DNA of 64,000 nucleotides from Malassezia japonica (taxonomy: Eukaryota > Basidiomycota > Malasseziomycetes > Malasseziales > Malasseziaceae), in the NCBI RefSeq assembly GCF_029542785.1, contig NC_083374.1, forward strand, positions 434,001 through 498,000, read 5' to 3'. How positions within the stretch are numbered: the stretch's first letter is position 1; each line of letters opens with the position of its first letter. Shown piece after piece: positions 19,857 through 28,861 of the stretch. Under the pieces are notes generated by a model. That model worked only from the letters and a program-made list of their open reading frames with translations. It searched no databases and was not told the origin of the DNA. The position numbers were made by a program, and so were the translations under genes.

Positions 19857-20676
19857 GGGATGTAGAGACGTAGATACTCGACATTGAGAAGAGGAGAATG
19901 GGAAATGGGCCTGGCGAAGGGCCGTCGGGAGTGGCGGGAGCATAGACCATCAGCAAAATACTGTGACATGGGCAGGCCGTGATGGCTACGATGACATTAT
20001 GATAGACAAGGATAAGACTGGATCGCATAGGCTATCGCAGACGATTCAGTACTATGCTCTGATGCGCTTGGCTGTCTGCCAGCCACACGACGTAAGGCGT
20101 ACGGGACACTTGCCCGAGAGGTACGCAAGCCAAACTCAAGTACCCGGAAGCCAAGTCGCAAGACACGGTCGATAATGACAACCACAATACACAGTTTCAC
20201 TAGTACGCCGCACTAGATCACCACGCCAACACGCCATACCAAGGCAAGATCCACCAGTCCTGCTCTACAGCTCTCTACAGTCGCTGTTCTGCTCCTCCTT
20301 CCCCATTATTCCCTGCATCAGCCTGCTCAACACGTCATTGCTGTCAGACACGCCTTTTAAAGCGGTACCATTGGCATCCGCACCTAGTTCATAGGCTCCT
20401 GTTAGGTGCCTCACTTGTGGATTTGATCCTCCAGCATTGGTATTACGTACATGTATGGACACTTGGTCATCCCCGGATCATGGGGCAGCGATACGCCGGC
20501 CCTCCTGACGATGGTTTTACAGCCCAAGTTACTCTCGCCGGCGCCCGAGGGCCGCTGCAAACGCAGCAGCACACACCGCACCCCGAAGCGTACGCTGCCC
20601 AGACGCCGGCAAAGAGCGACTTTGCGCACGCGCGCCGGAAAAGCAAAAACCACGTGACAGAACTTCGCAACCGACC
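19857..20676. other. 820-bp gene-free stretch between COP1 and MRP51
   Basis: The only gap over 300 bp. Its GC content is about 50% in lines I counted, clearly below the flanking genes. Frames on both strands are short, lack an ATG or show no conserved features. No tRNA, snRNA or snoRNA signature was recognised. Only the MRP51 promoter end (CACGTG at 20651) is assignable. It may hold COP1 3' sequence, a non-coding RNA or a structural element. Confidence 0.6.
20651..20656. promoter_or_regulatory. CACGTG element upstream of MRP51
   Basis: CACGTGAC about 20 bp before the MRP51 ATG. Confidence 0.4.
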
Positions 20677-22149
20677 ATGGGCAGCTCTGGAGCGACGCGG
20701 CTCTCGCGCCTGCTGCAGCGCACGCGCGTGAGCACGTACGACCCTACGGTGCCGCGTGTGTACACTGCGCCTACCGCGCATGCCGCGCGCGGCGACTGGG
20801 GCCTGAAGCGCCCGATGCCGTCGTCGTGGCACGCGGCGCCGGACGCCCCGGCCCCCCAGCCCTTCCAAGGCGCCCTGCGCTATGCCACGGTGCAGCGCCT
20901 CGACACCCAGCAGGGCCTGACCGATTGGCGCGAGAGCGAGCGTGATCCCCTGTTCCGTGCGCGCTGGCACGAGGCGGGTGCGCGGCTCAGCGACCGCTCG
21001 AAGCGCGACGGCCTCTCGAGCGCCGTCGGCGAGGAGGAGACGAGCGCCGCGCAGGGCCTGCGCCCCCGCATCCTTTACGACGAGGCGACGCGCACCGATG
21101 ATAAGCCCGCGCACGTCGTCTGGGGCACGAACCACGCCAAGTTCACCACCACCCCCGACCTGCTGCCGAACTACAATGCAATGTCCGAGCGCGAGTTCCA
21201 AAAGTTCCTGCACAATGTCCGGCGCCAGCGCTCCAAGTTCCGTGCGGCGCTGGGCGCCGAGCGCCGTGCTGCTGCCGAGCACGCCGTGCTCGAGCAGCTC
21301 GCACGCAAAAAGGCCAAGGACAACGGCCCGGCGGTCGTGAGCGAGGAGGAGTACGCGGAGGCGTGCAAGGACGTCGAGACACCGGATGTTGACCTCTGGG
21401 ACGAGGCGCGCCTTCCCCATGCGCCGCAGAGCGCCGCGTCCTTCTTCAAGACGTCGGCACAGACGCGCGCCGATGCGCCCAGGAGCCATACGCTGACGAC
21501 GCCCGCGCATGCCGCGGCGATGCATCCCCTGCACGGCCTGCAGTACTCGCAGCCGGACAGTGTGTACACGCACCTCCTCGCGGAGCCCGTGCAGGGCCAT
21601 GCGGTGAGCCGCGTCGAGGACGCGCGCCGCAGCCGCTACTTTGTCGGCGCCGACGCCGGCCTGGCCGTCGCGGCCGGTGGCCACGTCGCGCACCTCCCCC
21701 TGCAGCACCGCCAGGGCCTCGATGTGGTGGACTACACGCGTGCGAACGCGTCGCGCGGCGCAGGCTACTTCCGTGTGCTGCACGCGTACCTCGACCTGCA
21801 CGCGACGCCCCACGCGACGCGCCGTACGCCGCCAAACGTCGCTGCGACCGAGCCGGCGCTCGGCTACGTGCGTTCGCAGCTCATGGCGCTGCGCCGCCCC
21901 GCGAATGCGCCGCTGCCCGGCACGCGCGCATGGATCGATGGCCCTGCGGCGGATGCGCGGTCGTCCAGCGCTGCGCGCAGCGAGTCCGGCTCGCTCTTTG
22001 GTGCGCTGGCGCGCAATGGCCGTGCCCCCGCGCCCCCCCGCGGTGGCGGCAAGCGCCAGCGTTTCCAGAAGCGGAAACGGGATACGCCGTCGACGCACAA
22101 GGACGTGCAGATGCTCGACAATATCAAAAACCTACTTTCGCCGCAATAG
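20677..22149 (+). CDS. MRP51: Mitochondrial small-subunit ribosomal protein Mrp51 (bS1m)
   Basis: Mrp51 is a fungal-specific protein of the mitochondrial small ribosomal subunit. The 490-residue protein contains the family N-terminus LLQRTRVSTYDPTVPRVY then RGDWGLKRPMP, and a region around residues 160-180 (KFTTTPDLLPNYNAMSEREF). The C-terminus is basic (GGGKRQRFQKRKRD). A leading Arg-rich stretch fits a mitochondrial presequence. No intron is seen. The ATG at 20677 directly precedes the conserved block, with CACGTG at 20651-20656 just upstream. The gene converges on RIB4 with 19 bp between stops. Confidence 0.82.
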   Translation: MGSSGATRLSRLLQRTRVSTYDPTVPRVYTAPTAHAARGDWGLKRPMPSSWHAAPDAPAPQPFQGALRYATVQRLDTQQGLTDWRESERDPLFRARWHEAGARLSDRSKRDGLSSAVGEEETSAAQGLRPRILYDEATRTDDKPAHVVWGTNHAKFTTTPDLLPNYNAMSEREFQKFLHNVRRQRSKFRAALGAERRAAAEHAVLEQLARKKAKDNGPAVVSEEEYAEACKDVETPDVDLWDEARLPHAPQSAASFFKTSAQTRADAPRSHTLTTPAHAAAMHPLHGLQYSQPDSVYTHLLAEPVQGHAVSRVEDARRSRYFVGADAGLAVAAGGHVAHLPLQHRQGLDVVDYTRANASRGAGYFRVLHAYLDLHATPHATRRTPPNVAATEPALGYVRSQLMALRRPANAPLPGTRAWIDGPAADARSSSAARSESGSLFGALARNGRAPAPPRGGGKRQRFQKRKRDTPSTHKDVQMLDNIKNLLSPQ

Positions 22150-22168
22150 TGGGGGAGTTATAGAGCAC

Positions 22169-22695
22169 TTAGTTCTTCTTGTTCTTGAGAGCCATCTCCA
22201 CCGCAGCGTAGCCCCAGTCGTGGCCGTGGTTGTGGCCGGCCTTGCCCTTGCGGCCGATGCCCGCGCGCTCGAGGCCCTGGTCATCGTTGAGGACGGTGAG
22301 CACACCAAGGATGACGGGCTTCTTCAGCTCGAGGCCGAGGCGCATGAGGCCGTGCAGGGCGCTGTCGCAGATGTACTCAAAGTGCATCGTCGAGCCCTTG
22401 ATCACGCAGCCGATCGAGATCACCGCATCCACGGGCTGCTTGTCAAACATGCTGCTATTAGTTTTGCGACGTACATCTGCGTGCCGACAGGCAGCTCCCA
22501 AGTGCCGGGCACCGAATCGATAAAGATGTTCTCGTCCTTGACGCCGGCCTTGGCGAGGGTCTCGAGCGCGCCGCTGACGAGCGCATCGATCACCTCCTTG
22601 TTCCAGCGCGCATGCACGATGCCAATCTTGACATTCTCAGCGCCGGGGAACGACGTGGGCGCAGCAGCGGGTCCTTTGATCGTAGCGTTGGACAT
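22169..22695 (-). CDS. RIB4: 6,7-dimethyl-8-ribityllumazine synthase
   Basis: Lumazine synthase makes the riboflavin precursor 6,7-dimethyl-8-ribityllumazine from 5-amino-6-ribitylaminouracil and 3,4-dihydroxy-2-butanone 4-phosphate. Two exons (22475-22695 and 22169-22454) are joined across a 20-nt intron, giving 168 residues, the usual length. Motifs seen are IGIVHARWNKEVIDAL, VPGTWELPVGTQ, DAVISIGCVIKGSTMHFEYI, GVLTVLNDDQ and the catalytic-loop region AGHNHGHDWGYAAVEMAL. The acceptor is a NAGNAG type, so a 23-nt intron (22452-22474) that removes one Ser is equally possible. It diverges from EHD3 across an 89-bp spacer carrying a perfect bZIP-type palindrome. Confidence 0.95.
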
Positions 22696-22741
22696 GATAA
22701 TCGGATGGAGATCTTCGCACGGAGCTTGGCGGCGGGTGGGT

Positions 22742-22754
22742 TGCTGACTCAGCA
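22742..22754. promoter_or_regulatory. Symmetrical TGACTCA bZIP site, RIB4/EHD3 divergent promoter
   Basis: TGCTGACTCAGCA, a perfect odd palindrome around the Gcn4/AP-1 core TGACTCA, in the 89-bp spacer between divergent starts at 22695 and 22785. A bZIP factor of the Gcn4 or Yap type is the likely reader. Confidence 0.5.
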
Positions 22755-22784
22755 GTGATTACGCTTCGCGCTTTTTCCCGAACG

Positions 22785-24544
22785 ATGGCTGCTCGTGTGC
22801 CGTGGGTAGGACAGAAACGCCTGAGTACCCCACGCCTCTTGCCGAGTTTCGTTGCGAGTCGTTCGATGACGGGTTTCCGTTCACCGAGCCGCGCTGCTGC
22901 TCGTGTTAATAACATTGCGCACCACATGGCCGCGCCGCCGAGCCGCGCCGCCTCGAGCCAAGCACCGCTCCAGCAGCACATGGACGGTCTCGTGCAGCTC
23001 CTGGGCGAGGGCACGCTGCGTGTCATCCAGCTCAACCGCCCCAAGGCGCTGAATGCCATGAACGAAGAGATGGTCGTCGAGTTCGGCAAGGCGTTGGAAG
23101 TACGTACCCCCGGCTGACCCAGGTGATCGCTGCTTCGCCCAACACGGCCACCGTCGTGTTCCGCGGCGTGGGCCGCGGCCTCTGCGCGGGCGGCGACGTG
23201 ATGGCGATCGTCGACGCGATGAACAAGCCCACGGTCGAGGAACGCAACAAGTCCACCTCCTTTTTCCAGCAAGAGCTCCAGCAAGATTACCGTGTGGCGA
23301 ACTTTGAGAAGACTACGTCGCAGAGCGGCCGCCCGAAATACTACATCGCGATGTTGGACGGCATCTCCATGGGCGGCGGTATCGGCCTGTCCGCCCACGC
23401 TCCTTTCCGCGTCGTGTCCGAGCGCACGATGTTCGCGATGCCCGAGGTGGCGATTGGCTACTTCCCGGACGTCGGCTTGACGCACACCTTTGCGCGCCTT
23501 GACGGCAACACCGGCATGTACCTGGCACTCACGGGTGAGCGCCTGAACGGCGCCGACACGTACCTGCTCGGCATCGGTACGCACTACATTCGCTCGAACC
23601 TGCTCGAGGAGCTCACGCACCGCCTCGGCACCCTCCCGCTCGAGTCGGTGAACAGCGGCGAGGTGGTCGACAAGGTGCTCAACGAATACGCCTCGGATCC
23701 TTTTGCGCCGGACGCCGAGAACGGCGCGGAGCTCGCCAAGAACTCGGTGTTCTTCGGCGACCGCCGCATCGCCATCGACTTTGCGTTCGGCCTCGAGAGC
23801 GTGGAGCAGATCGTCGCGGCGCTCGACGATATCGCCAACGTCCGCCAGGACTCGTACACGCTCAAGCAGCTCGCGCAGCGCGGCCTCACCACCATCTCGC
23901 CCGAAGTCCAGGCGTTTGCCAAGACCACGGCTGAGACGCTGCGCATGCGCTCGCCGCGCGCGCTCAAGGTCACCTTCCGCGCGGTGCAACGCGCGGCCAA
24001 GATGACGCTCACCGAATGCTTCCACGAGAACATGCGCCTCGGCACCGTCTTTTGCGACATGACCGTCGGCCGCGACTTTTACACGGGCGTGAAGCACACG
24101 CTCGAAAAGGACCCGGCCACGGGCAAGCGCCGCACAGGCCGCGCCAACTGGCAGCCGGCCACGCTCGAAGAGGTCGACGAGAAGCAGCTCGAGACGCTCT
24201 TCTTTGGCGACCTCGACGCGGCGCACAAGGCCGGCCTCACGCTCCAGGTACCCAAGCTTGGCATCCCGGCGCTGCAGAACACCCGCGAGTACCGCAAGGC
24301 ACGCGACGCCGAGCTCCGGGGTGTGGGACCGCTGCACTGGGACCAGAAATACAACCGTTTCGCCCTGCCCAGCGAGGCGGAGATCGCAGCACTCGTCGAG
24401 GGCAGCCACCCGGCGGCGGGCTCGTACGTACTTGAGCCGCAGGAGATCATCGAGGTCATGTCCCGCCACAAGCACGACAAGCCCGCGCTGAAGCTCAAGC
24501 TCCACGACTGGCTCCAGCGCCGCGCTGCCGCCGAGAAGAAGTAG
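22785..24544 (+). CDS. EHD3: Mitochondrial 3-hydroxyisobutyryl-CoA hydrolase (enoyl-CoA hydratase family)
   Basis: Crotonase-fold enzyme that hydrolyses 3-hydroxyisobutyryl-CoA in valine breakdown; yeast Ehd3 is mitochondrial. Exon 1 (22785-23099) and exon 2 (23123-24544) join across a 23-nt intron to give 578 residues. An Arg/Ser-rich presequence is followed by LRVIQLNRPKALNAMNEEMV. The two oxyanion-hole segments are GRGLCAGGDVMAI and DGISMGGGIGLSAHAPFRV, and the HIBCH signature FAMPEVAIGYFPDVG follows. The C-terminal half is the longer HIBCH-type domain, not a plain hydratase. Unspliced reading hits a stop right after the intron donor. The next gene, AsnRS, starts 25 bp downstream. Confidence 0.9.
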
Positions 24545-24569
24545 AGTCGATAGCCTCCACATTTTCTCC

Positions 24570-26168
24570 ATGCTGCGCTGGGCGGCGGTCGCGGTGAGGC
24601 CCAAGCGCCAAGCGCGCGCGCTGCACACGCTGGCCCCAAGCCTGTCCAAGCTCGTGCACGATGCAGAGGCATCGGCCAAGAAAGACGCGGCGCTCGACCA
24701 GCCGGTCCAGGCCGATGCTTGGGTCGCGACCATGCGCCGCCAAAAAACACGCACGTTCCTCGAGCTGACCGATGGCACGATGGGCGGCGGCGCGACGCTG
24801 CAGGCGATGCTCGTGGGTGATGCGCCGGGCATGGCGCCGGGCATTGCCGTGCACCTCCAGGGGCGCATGAAGGCGGGGCGGGGTAAAAAGCAGAGCCAGC
24901 AAGTCGAGATGCACGTCGACGCATACGATATCCTCGCCGAGAGCGAGCTCGCGACCTACCCCCTCGCGCACCTCATGCACCGTGCCGAGAGCGGCGATGC
25001 CGTGCACGCTCAGGCGGCCGACATTGTGCGCCGCGAGTCGCATTTCAAAGCGCGTACCGCCCACTACGGTGCCTTGTCGCGGACGCGCGCACGGATGGAG
25101 CGCGCGATGGATGCGTGGTTCGCCAAGGAGGACTTTACCAAAATGTACCCCCCGATCCTCACCTCGTCCGACTGCGAGGGCGGCGGCGAGATCTTTCGTG
25201 TGGTCTCGGACACGGACGTGAACCCGACCAAAGCGACGACGCCGGAAAGCCTCACGGCGTTTTGGTCGGGCAGCGGCGCGTACCTGAGTGTCTCGGCACA
25301 GCTGCACCTCGAGGCATACGCGCTCGGCCTCTCGCGCGTCTACTGCCTGTGCCCCGCGTTCCGCGCCGAGGGCTCGGCGACCAATCGGCACCTCGCCGAG
25401 TTCTGGATGATGGAGGCGGAGCTGTGCTGGGTCCCGAAAGGGCCGCAAGGCCTCGAGATGGTCATGCAGGGCCTCGAAGAGACGACCAAAATGATGGTCC
25501 GCGCCGCCGTCGGCCTCGATGGAAACGACCGCCAGGCGGAGCGCGCCAAGCACGACATGGACCTCCTCCTGAACGAGGACAGCGCAGCGGTGCTGCACAA
25601 GCAGGCCGGGCTCGATACGCAGTGGCCGCGTATCACCTATACCGACGCAGTGGCCAAGCTGCGTGCGCACACGGCGCAGGAGCCGGGTGCGTTTGAAGAG
25701 GAGGCCGTATGGGGCAACTCGCTGCGTTCCGAGCACGAGCGGTGGCTCGCTGCCGAGGCCGGCACGCCCCTCTTTGTCACCGACTACCCCACCGGCCTCA
25801 AGCCGTTTTACATGCGCAAGAACGAAACGCCGGTGCGCCTCACCGATGCGCTGGCGCCGGGATGCGATGGCAAAGAGGGGGTGACCGTAGCGTGCTTCGA
25901 CCTGCTCGTGCCGCAGATCGGCGAGCTGGCCGGCGGCAGCCTGCGCGAAGAGCGTGAAGACGTTCTGCGTGTGCGGATGCAAGAGCACGGGATGGACCCC
26001 GATGCGAGCTCCTTTGCGTGGTACACCAAGGACCTGCGGCGCTACGGCGGCGCGCCGCACGGTGGCTACGGACTCGGGATGGAGCGCCTGCTGAGCTGGG
26101 TGACGCATATCGACAATGTGCGTGATATTGTGGGCTTCCCCCGTGTCAAAGGGCCGCTGCGCTACTGA
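24570..26168 (+). CDS. SLM5: Mitochondrial asparaginyl-tRNA synthetase
   Basis: Class II aminoacyl-tRNA synthetase that charges mitochondrial tRNA-Asn. The 532-residue protein has a basic presequence (RWAAVAVRPKRQARALHTL) and an OB-fold anticodon-binding region. The class II catalytic core follows: motif 1 around MERAMDAWFAKEDF, motif 2 FRAEGSATNRHLAEFWMME, and motif 3 GYGLGMERLLSW. It ends with the invariant-style FPRVKGPLRY. Typical NARS2 features are the short length and TSSDCEGGGEIF. No intron is seen. The last seven bases of the gene overlap the 3' end of CDC123 on the other strand. Confidence 0.92.
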   Translation: MLRWAAVAVRPKRQARALHTLAPSLSKLVHDAEASAKKDAALDQPVQADAWVATMRRQKTRTFLELTDGTMGGGATLQAMLVGDAPGMAPGIAVHLQGRMKAGRGKKQSQQVEMHVDAYDILAESELATYPLAHLMHRAESGDAVHAQAADIVRRESHFKARTAHYGALSRTRARMERAMDAWFAKEDFTKMYPPILTSSDCEGGGEIFRVVSDTDVNPTKATTPESLTAFWSGSGAYLSVSAQLHLEAYALGLSRVYCLCPAFRAEGSATNRHLAEFWMMEAELCWVPKGPQGLEMVMQGLEETTKMMVRAAVGLDGNDRQAERAKHDMDLLLNEDSAAVLHKQAGLDTQWPRITYTDAVAKLRAHTAQEPGAFEEEAVWGNSLRSEHERWLAAEAGTPLFVTDYPTGLKPFYMRKNETPVRLTDALAPGCDGKEGVTVACFDLLVPQIGELAGGSLREEREDVLRVRMQEHGMDPDASSFAWYTKDLRRYGGAPHGGYGLGMERLLSWVTHIDNVRDIVGFPRVKGPLRY

Positions 26169-27244
26169 TCGTCATCGCCGTGGATCGCCGAGGCGAGTTG
26201 GTCGGTCCACTCCTTGGCAAACTCGGCGATATTATGTCCCGACCCAATCTCCACGACGTCCGCTGGAATCATGTTGGACGAGTAGGTGGGCTGCGACTGC
26301 GACGCTTGCGCCGGCGACGTAATCACCCGAAGCGGCACTGGGAGCATGCGGTCGCGCCGCCCCGCCTCGGCGGCCTCGTCGAGCTCGTCAAAGGTCCATA
26401 GCAGGGGATCCGTGCGGGGAAGGTAGGGGTTCACGTCGATCACAAAGTAGTTTTCGAGGTGGCGCGTAAAGTACACGTCGACGACGAGATCGTCGAGCTT
26501 GATTTCTTCCTGGACCTTGTCGATGCACTCGTCCACGAGCTCAAGAATGCGGTCCTGCGTCTCCTTGTCCTGCAAGTGCTCGTAAAAGGTCACGTCGCGT
26601 TGGCACACGCCAATGATATCGCCAGCGCGGAGAAAGATACGGAACTCGTGCGAGCGCGGCATCTCGAACCACTTCTTCAGCACGAGCTCGACGCGGGGCT
26701 CGGGGAGGTGCTTTGCCTGGCAGGCCGTGCGCAGCTCCTGGAGCTGCTCGAGGTCCTTCATCGCAAAGTCGGAGGACTTGAGCAAGAGATAGACATCATT
26801 AGGCGTTTGGCACCGCACTGTGTTCCCCGGCAGGATCCATGCCGAATCCAGCGGGCCGCTCCAGTTGAGCTTGGGAAAGACAGGGCCGTATTTGTCGAGG
26901 ACCTCGAAAAGCTTTGCGTTGAGCGCCGGAAACTGTGGCTCGTCGTCTTCGTCGTCGCTATCATCAGAGAGCACTTCGCGAGCTTCCGCCTGGACGTTGC
27001 GGCGTGCGGGCTTCTGCGACGGATCGCGCCAGTCGTTGGCATCCGACAGCACGACGGCGTCTTCGTCGAGCCATGCCAGGAATTCCGGCTGGATCGACTC
27101 AATGTCGAGGATTGTTGACTTGGGCGCATGCTTGCGCAGCTTGGGATACCAGCTCCCGTACTGCGTTGCGAGCAGTGCCTCGGTCGCATCCGTGAGCGGT
27201 GGGCCGTGCTCGGCGCTTGGGCCGCCTTCGTCAGCCACCGGCAT
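26162..27244 (-). CDS. CDC123: Cdc123 (D123 family) eIF2 assembly factor
   Basis: Cdc123 is an ATP-grasp-like protein that assembles the translation initiation factor eIF2. The 360-residue product contains the family elements: YGSWYPKL, a Trp-rich loop (FPKLNWSGPLDSAWI), TPNDVYLLLKSSDF, VLKKWFEMPRSHEFRIFLR, VVDVYF and VIDVNPYLPRTDPLLWTFDEL. The ATG at 27244 precedes the conserved region by a few residues; the open frame continues upstream without homology. An acidic insertion (DDSDDEDDEPQ) sits near the first third. Only 44 bp separate this start from that of CBC2 on the opposite strand. The stop codon lies inside the 3' end of the AsnRS gene. Confidence 0.92.
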   Translation of the reverse strand: MPVADEGGPSAEHGPPLTDATEALLATQYGSWYPKLRKHAPKSTILDIESIQPEFLAWLDEDAVVLSDANDWRDPSQKPARRNVQAEAREVLSDDSDDEDDEPQFPALNAKLFEVLDKYGPVFPKLNWSGPLDSAWILPGNTVRCQTPNDVYLLLKSSDFAMKDLEQLQELRTACQAKHLPEPRVELVLKKWFEMPRSHEFRIFLRAGDIIGVCQRDVTFYEHLQDKETQDRILELVDECIDKVQEEIKLDDLVVDVYFTRHLENYFVIDVNPYLPRTDPLLWTFDELDEAAEAGRRDRMLPVPLRVITSPAQASQSQPTYSSNMIPADVVEIGSGHNIAEFAKEWTDQLASAIHGDDDQ

Positions 27245-27256
27245 CGTTGTGGAGAG

Positions 27257-27269
27257 AATTGGCCCAATT
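27257..27269. promoter_or_regulatory. Head-to-head CCAAT boxes, CDC123/CBC2 divergent promoter
   Basis: AATTGGCCCAATT places CCAAT on both strands at the centre of the 44-bp spacer between divergent starts at 27244 and 27289. HAP/NF-Y binds CCAAT. Confidence 0.45.
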
Positions 27270-27288
27270 TCCTCCACGTCTCCCGACG

Positions 27289-28049
27289 ATGTCGCATGTG
27301 GTCGAGCCGTTGAACGCGCCGTCGACCTGTACGTTGAGAAGCTAACGCAGACCGCGACTCGCGCGCACGTAACACGGTGCACGAGCAGCAGCTCGCTGTG
27401 GCCAACAGTGCGACGCTCTATGTCGGAAACCTCTCGTTCTATACCACCGAGGAGCAGATGTACGAGCTCTTTGCGCGCGTCACCCACGTCGCGGGCGGAG
27501 GAGGAATCAAGCGTATCATTATGGGCCTCGACCGGAATACCAAGACGCCGTGTGGCTTTGCTTTTGTCGAGTATGTAGCGTCGCTCACCCAGATTTTATA
27601 CGCACGAAGAAGCGGTCGACTGCATGCGTTTCGTCTCGGGCACCAAGCTCGACGAGCGTGTTATCCGCTGTGACCTCGACCCTGGCTACCGGGACGGGCG
27701 GCAATACGGCCGCGGGCGGTCCGGTGGACAGGTCCGTGACGAGTACCGCCAGGAGTACGATGCCGGTCGCGGCGGATGGGGCCACAACCGCCTCCGCGAA
27801 GAGGAGGAGCGCAAGCGCCAGGAGGCCATGGCCAAGGAGCGCGAGCGCCGCGAGCGCCGCGAGGACGTCTACCGCGAGAACGAGCGCGACGCGGATGCGC
27901 ACACCGCGCCGACCGGTGCCGACGCGCAGTACTACGAGACGGAGCGTATGGAGCGTGCCGGTCCTTCGGACGAGCCTGCGACGGCGAAGCGTGCGCTGGA
28001 CGAGGACGAGGACGAGGCACAGAAAGCGCCGCGGACCGACGATGCATAG
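27289..28049 (+). CDS. CBC2: Nuclear cap-binding complex small subunit (Cbp20)
   Basis: Cbc2/Cbp20 binds the m7G cap of nascent transcripts together with Cbp80. Three exons (27289-27328, 27351-27570, 27593-28049) with two 22-nt introns give 238 residues. Exon 1 encodes [13 protein letters not shown], completed across the junction to STYRDSRA. The RRM shows RNP2 [15 protein letters not shown] and RNP1 CGFAFVEF. The cap-binding tail has [24 protein letters not shown] and [10 protein letters not shown]. The loop after helix 1 ([13 protein letters not shown]) is about six residues longer than usual; no intron with proper sites explains it. The C-terminus is charged and Arg-rich. Confidence 0.93.
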
Positions 28050-28112
28050 ACTGTGCAAGGCAATTTTTTAGACTAGCCATATCTATACAACATGGCGCAC
28101 GAAGCGATGCAG

Positions 28113-28641
28113 TTAGTCGAGCTGGTCCACCTCGGTCGAGGCGGGAGCGGCCTCGGACTGCTCCACCTCGTCAAAGTTGCCGGCGACGTCCGGAACATCG
28201 TCGCCGTCGTTACCGCCCTGCGCAGCGTGCTGGGCGTTGATCGCCTGGTAGCTCTCAGCGAGCTTGCGGAGCGAGGCGAGCGACTCCGGGCCGAGCTGGT
28301 TGAGGATGCCAGGCACGAGCTCGGTGAGCTCCTTGTCCTGGGCGCGGCCGTACACAGCGAGGGTGTTGGACTCGATCGCGCCGTGAACTGAGTTAGTCAA
28401 TAAACGTACCCTTAGGCTGGGCAATGTGCAGCACGTTGCCGTCGTCCTTGAACATGTTCACCTCCTCGATGCCCGACAGGGGCTGGACAGCGAGCTTCTT
28501 GAGAGCGCCCTGCAGCTTGACATCGTCACCGCCGGCAAGAGCACCCTTGGGCTTCTTCACAACCTTGCGGCGGGGGGCACCCTTACCGCCGGTACGGCTA
28601 GCAGCCTGCAACTTAGCGAGCTTCTCCTGATCAAGGACCAT
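28113..28641 (-). CDS. EGD1: Nascent polypeptide-associated complex beta subunit (BTF3-like)
   Basis: NAC-beta binds ribosomes and shields nascent chains. Exons 28410-28641 and 28113-28387 join across a 22-nt intron (28388-28409). The N-terminus is [20 protein letters not shown] followed by RRKVVKK, the ribosome-binding motif. The NAC domain follows ([18 protein letters not shown], then across the junction [17 protein letters not shown]) and then [20 protein letters not shown]. The tail is acidic. It diverges from the ATP synthase subunit e gene over 220 bp that contain TCACGTG. Confidence 0.95.
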
Positions 28642-28727
28642 GGTGGATCTCTTCTCTTCGCAAAGCCCACGCGAGCCCGCAGGGCCTTCTAGGCCCCCGC
28701 AAAAAACGTGGCTGCGGCCAACTGCAT

Positions 28728-28733
28728 CACGTG
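28728..28733. promoter_or_regulatory. CACGTG element, EGD1/TIM11 divergent promoter
   Basis: ATCACGTG in the 220-bp spacer between the divergent NAC-beta and ATP synthase subunit e genes. Confidence 0.4.
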
Positions 28734-28861
28734 TCCCCGTGCCGGGTGCTACCGACGGGGGCGTTGGGGGGGGATTTGGGAAAATGAAAGTGCCAGTGCA
28801 GCAACACAAACCCGTGGACGTGGCTTAGGTTTCCTTAGCTGCTACCAGCCGACTTTTTAGG

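Noticed and set aside
19810..20028. 72-codon minus-strand frame overlapping the end of COP1
   Set aside because: It has an ATG but random-looking composition, overlaps the COP1 coding end and shows no conserved feature.
20265..20462. 65-codon minus-strand frame in the gene-free island
   Set aside because: It starts only from GTG, has no similarity I recognise, and attempts to join it to upstream sequence through local-type splice sites hit stops in all frames.
22755..23117. Apparent truncated crotonase fragment before EHD3, suggesting a pseudogene
   Set aside because: A 23-nt intron joins it in frame to the rest. The stop lies just inside unspliced sequence.
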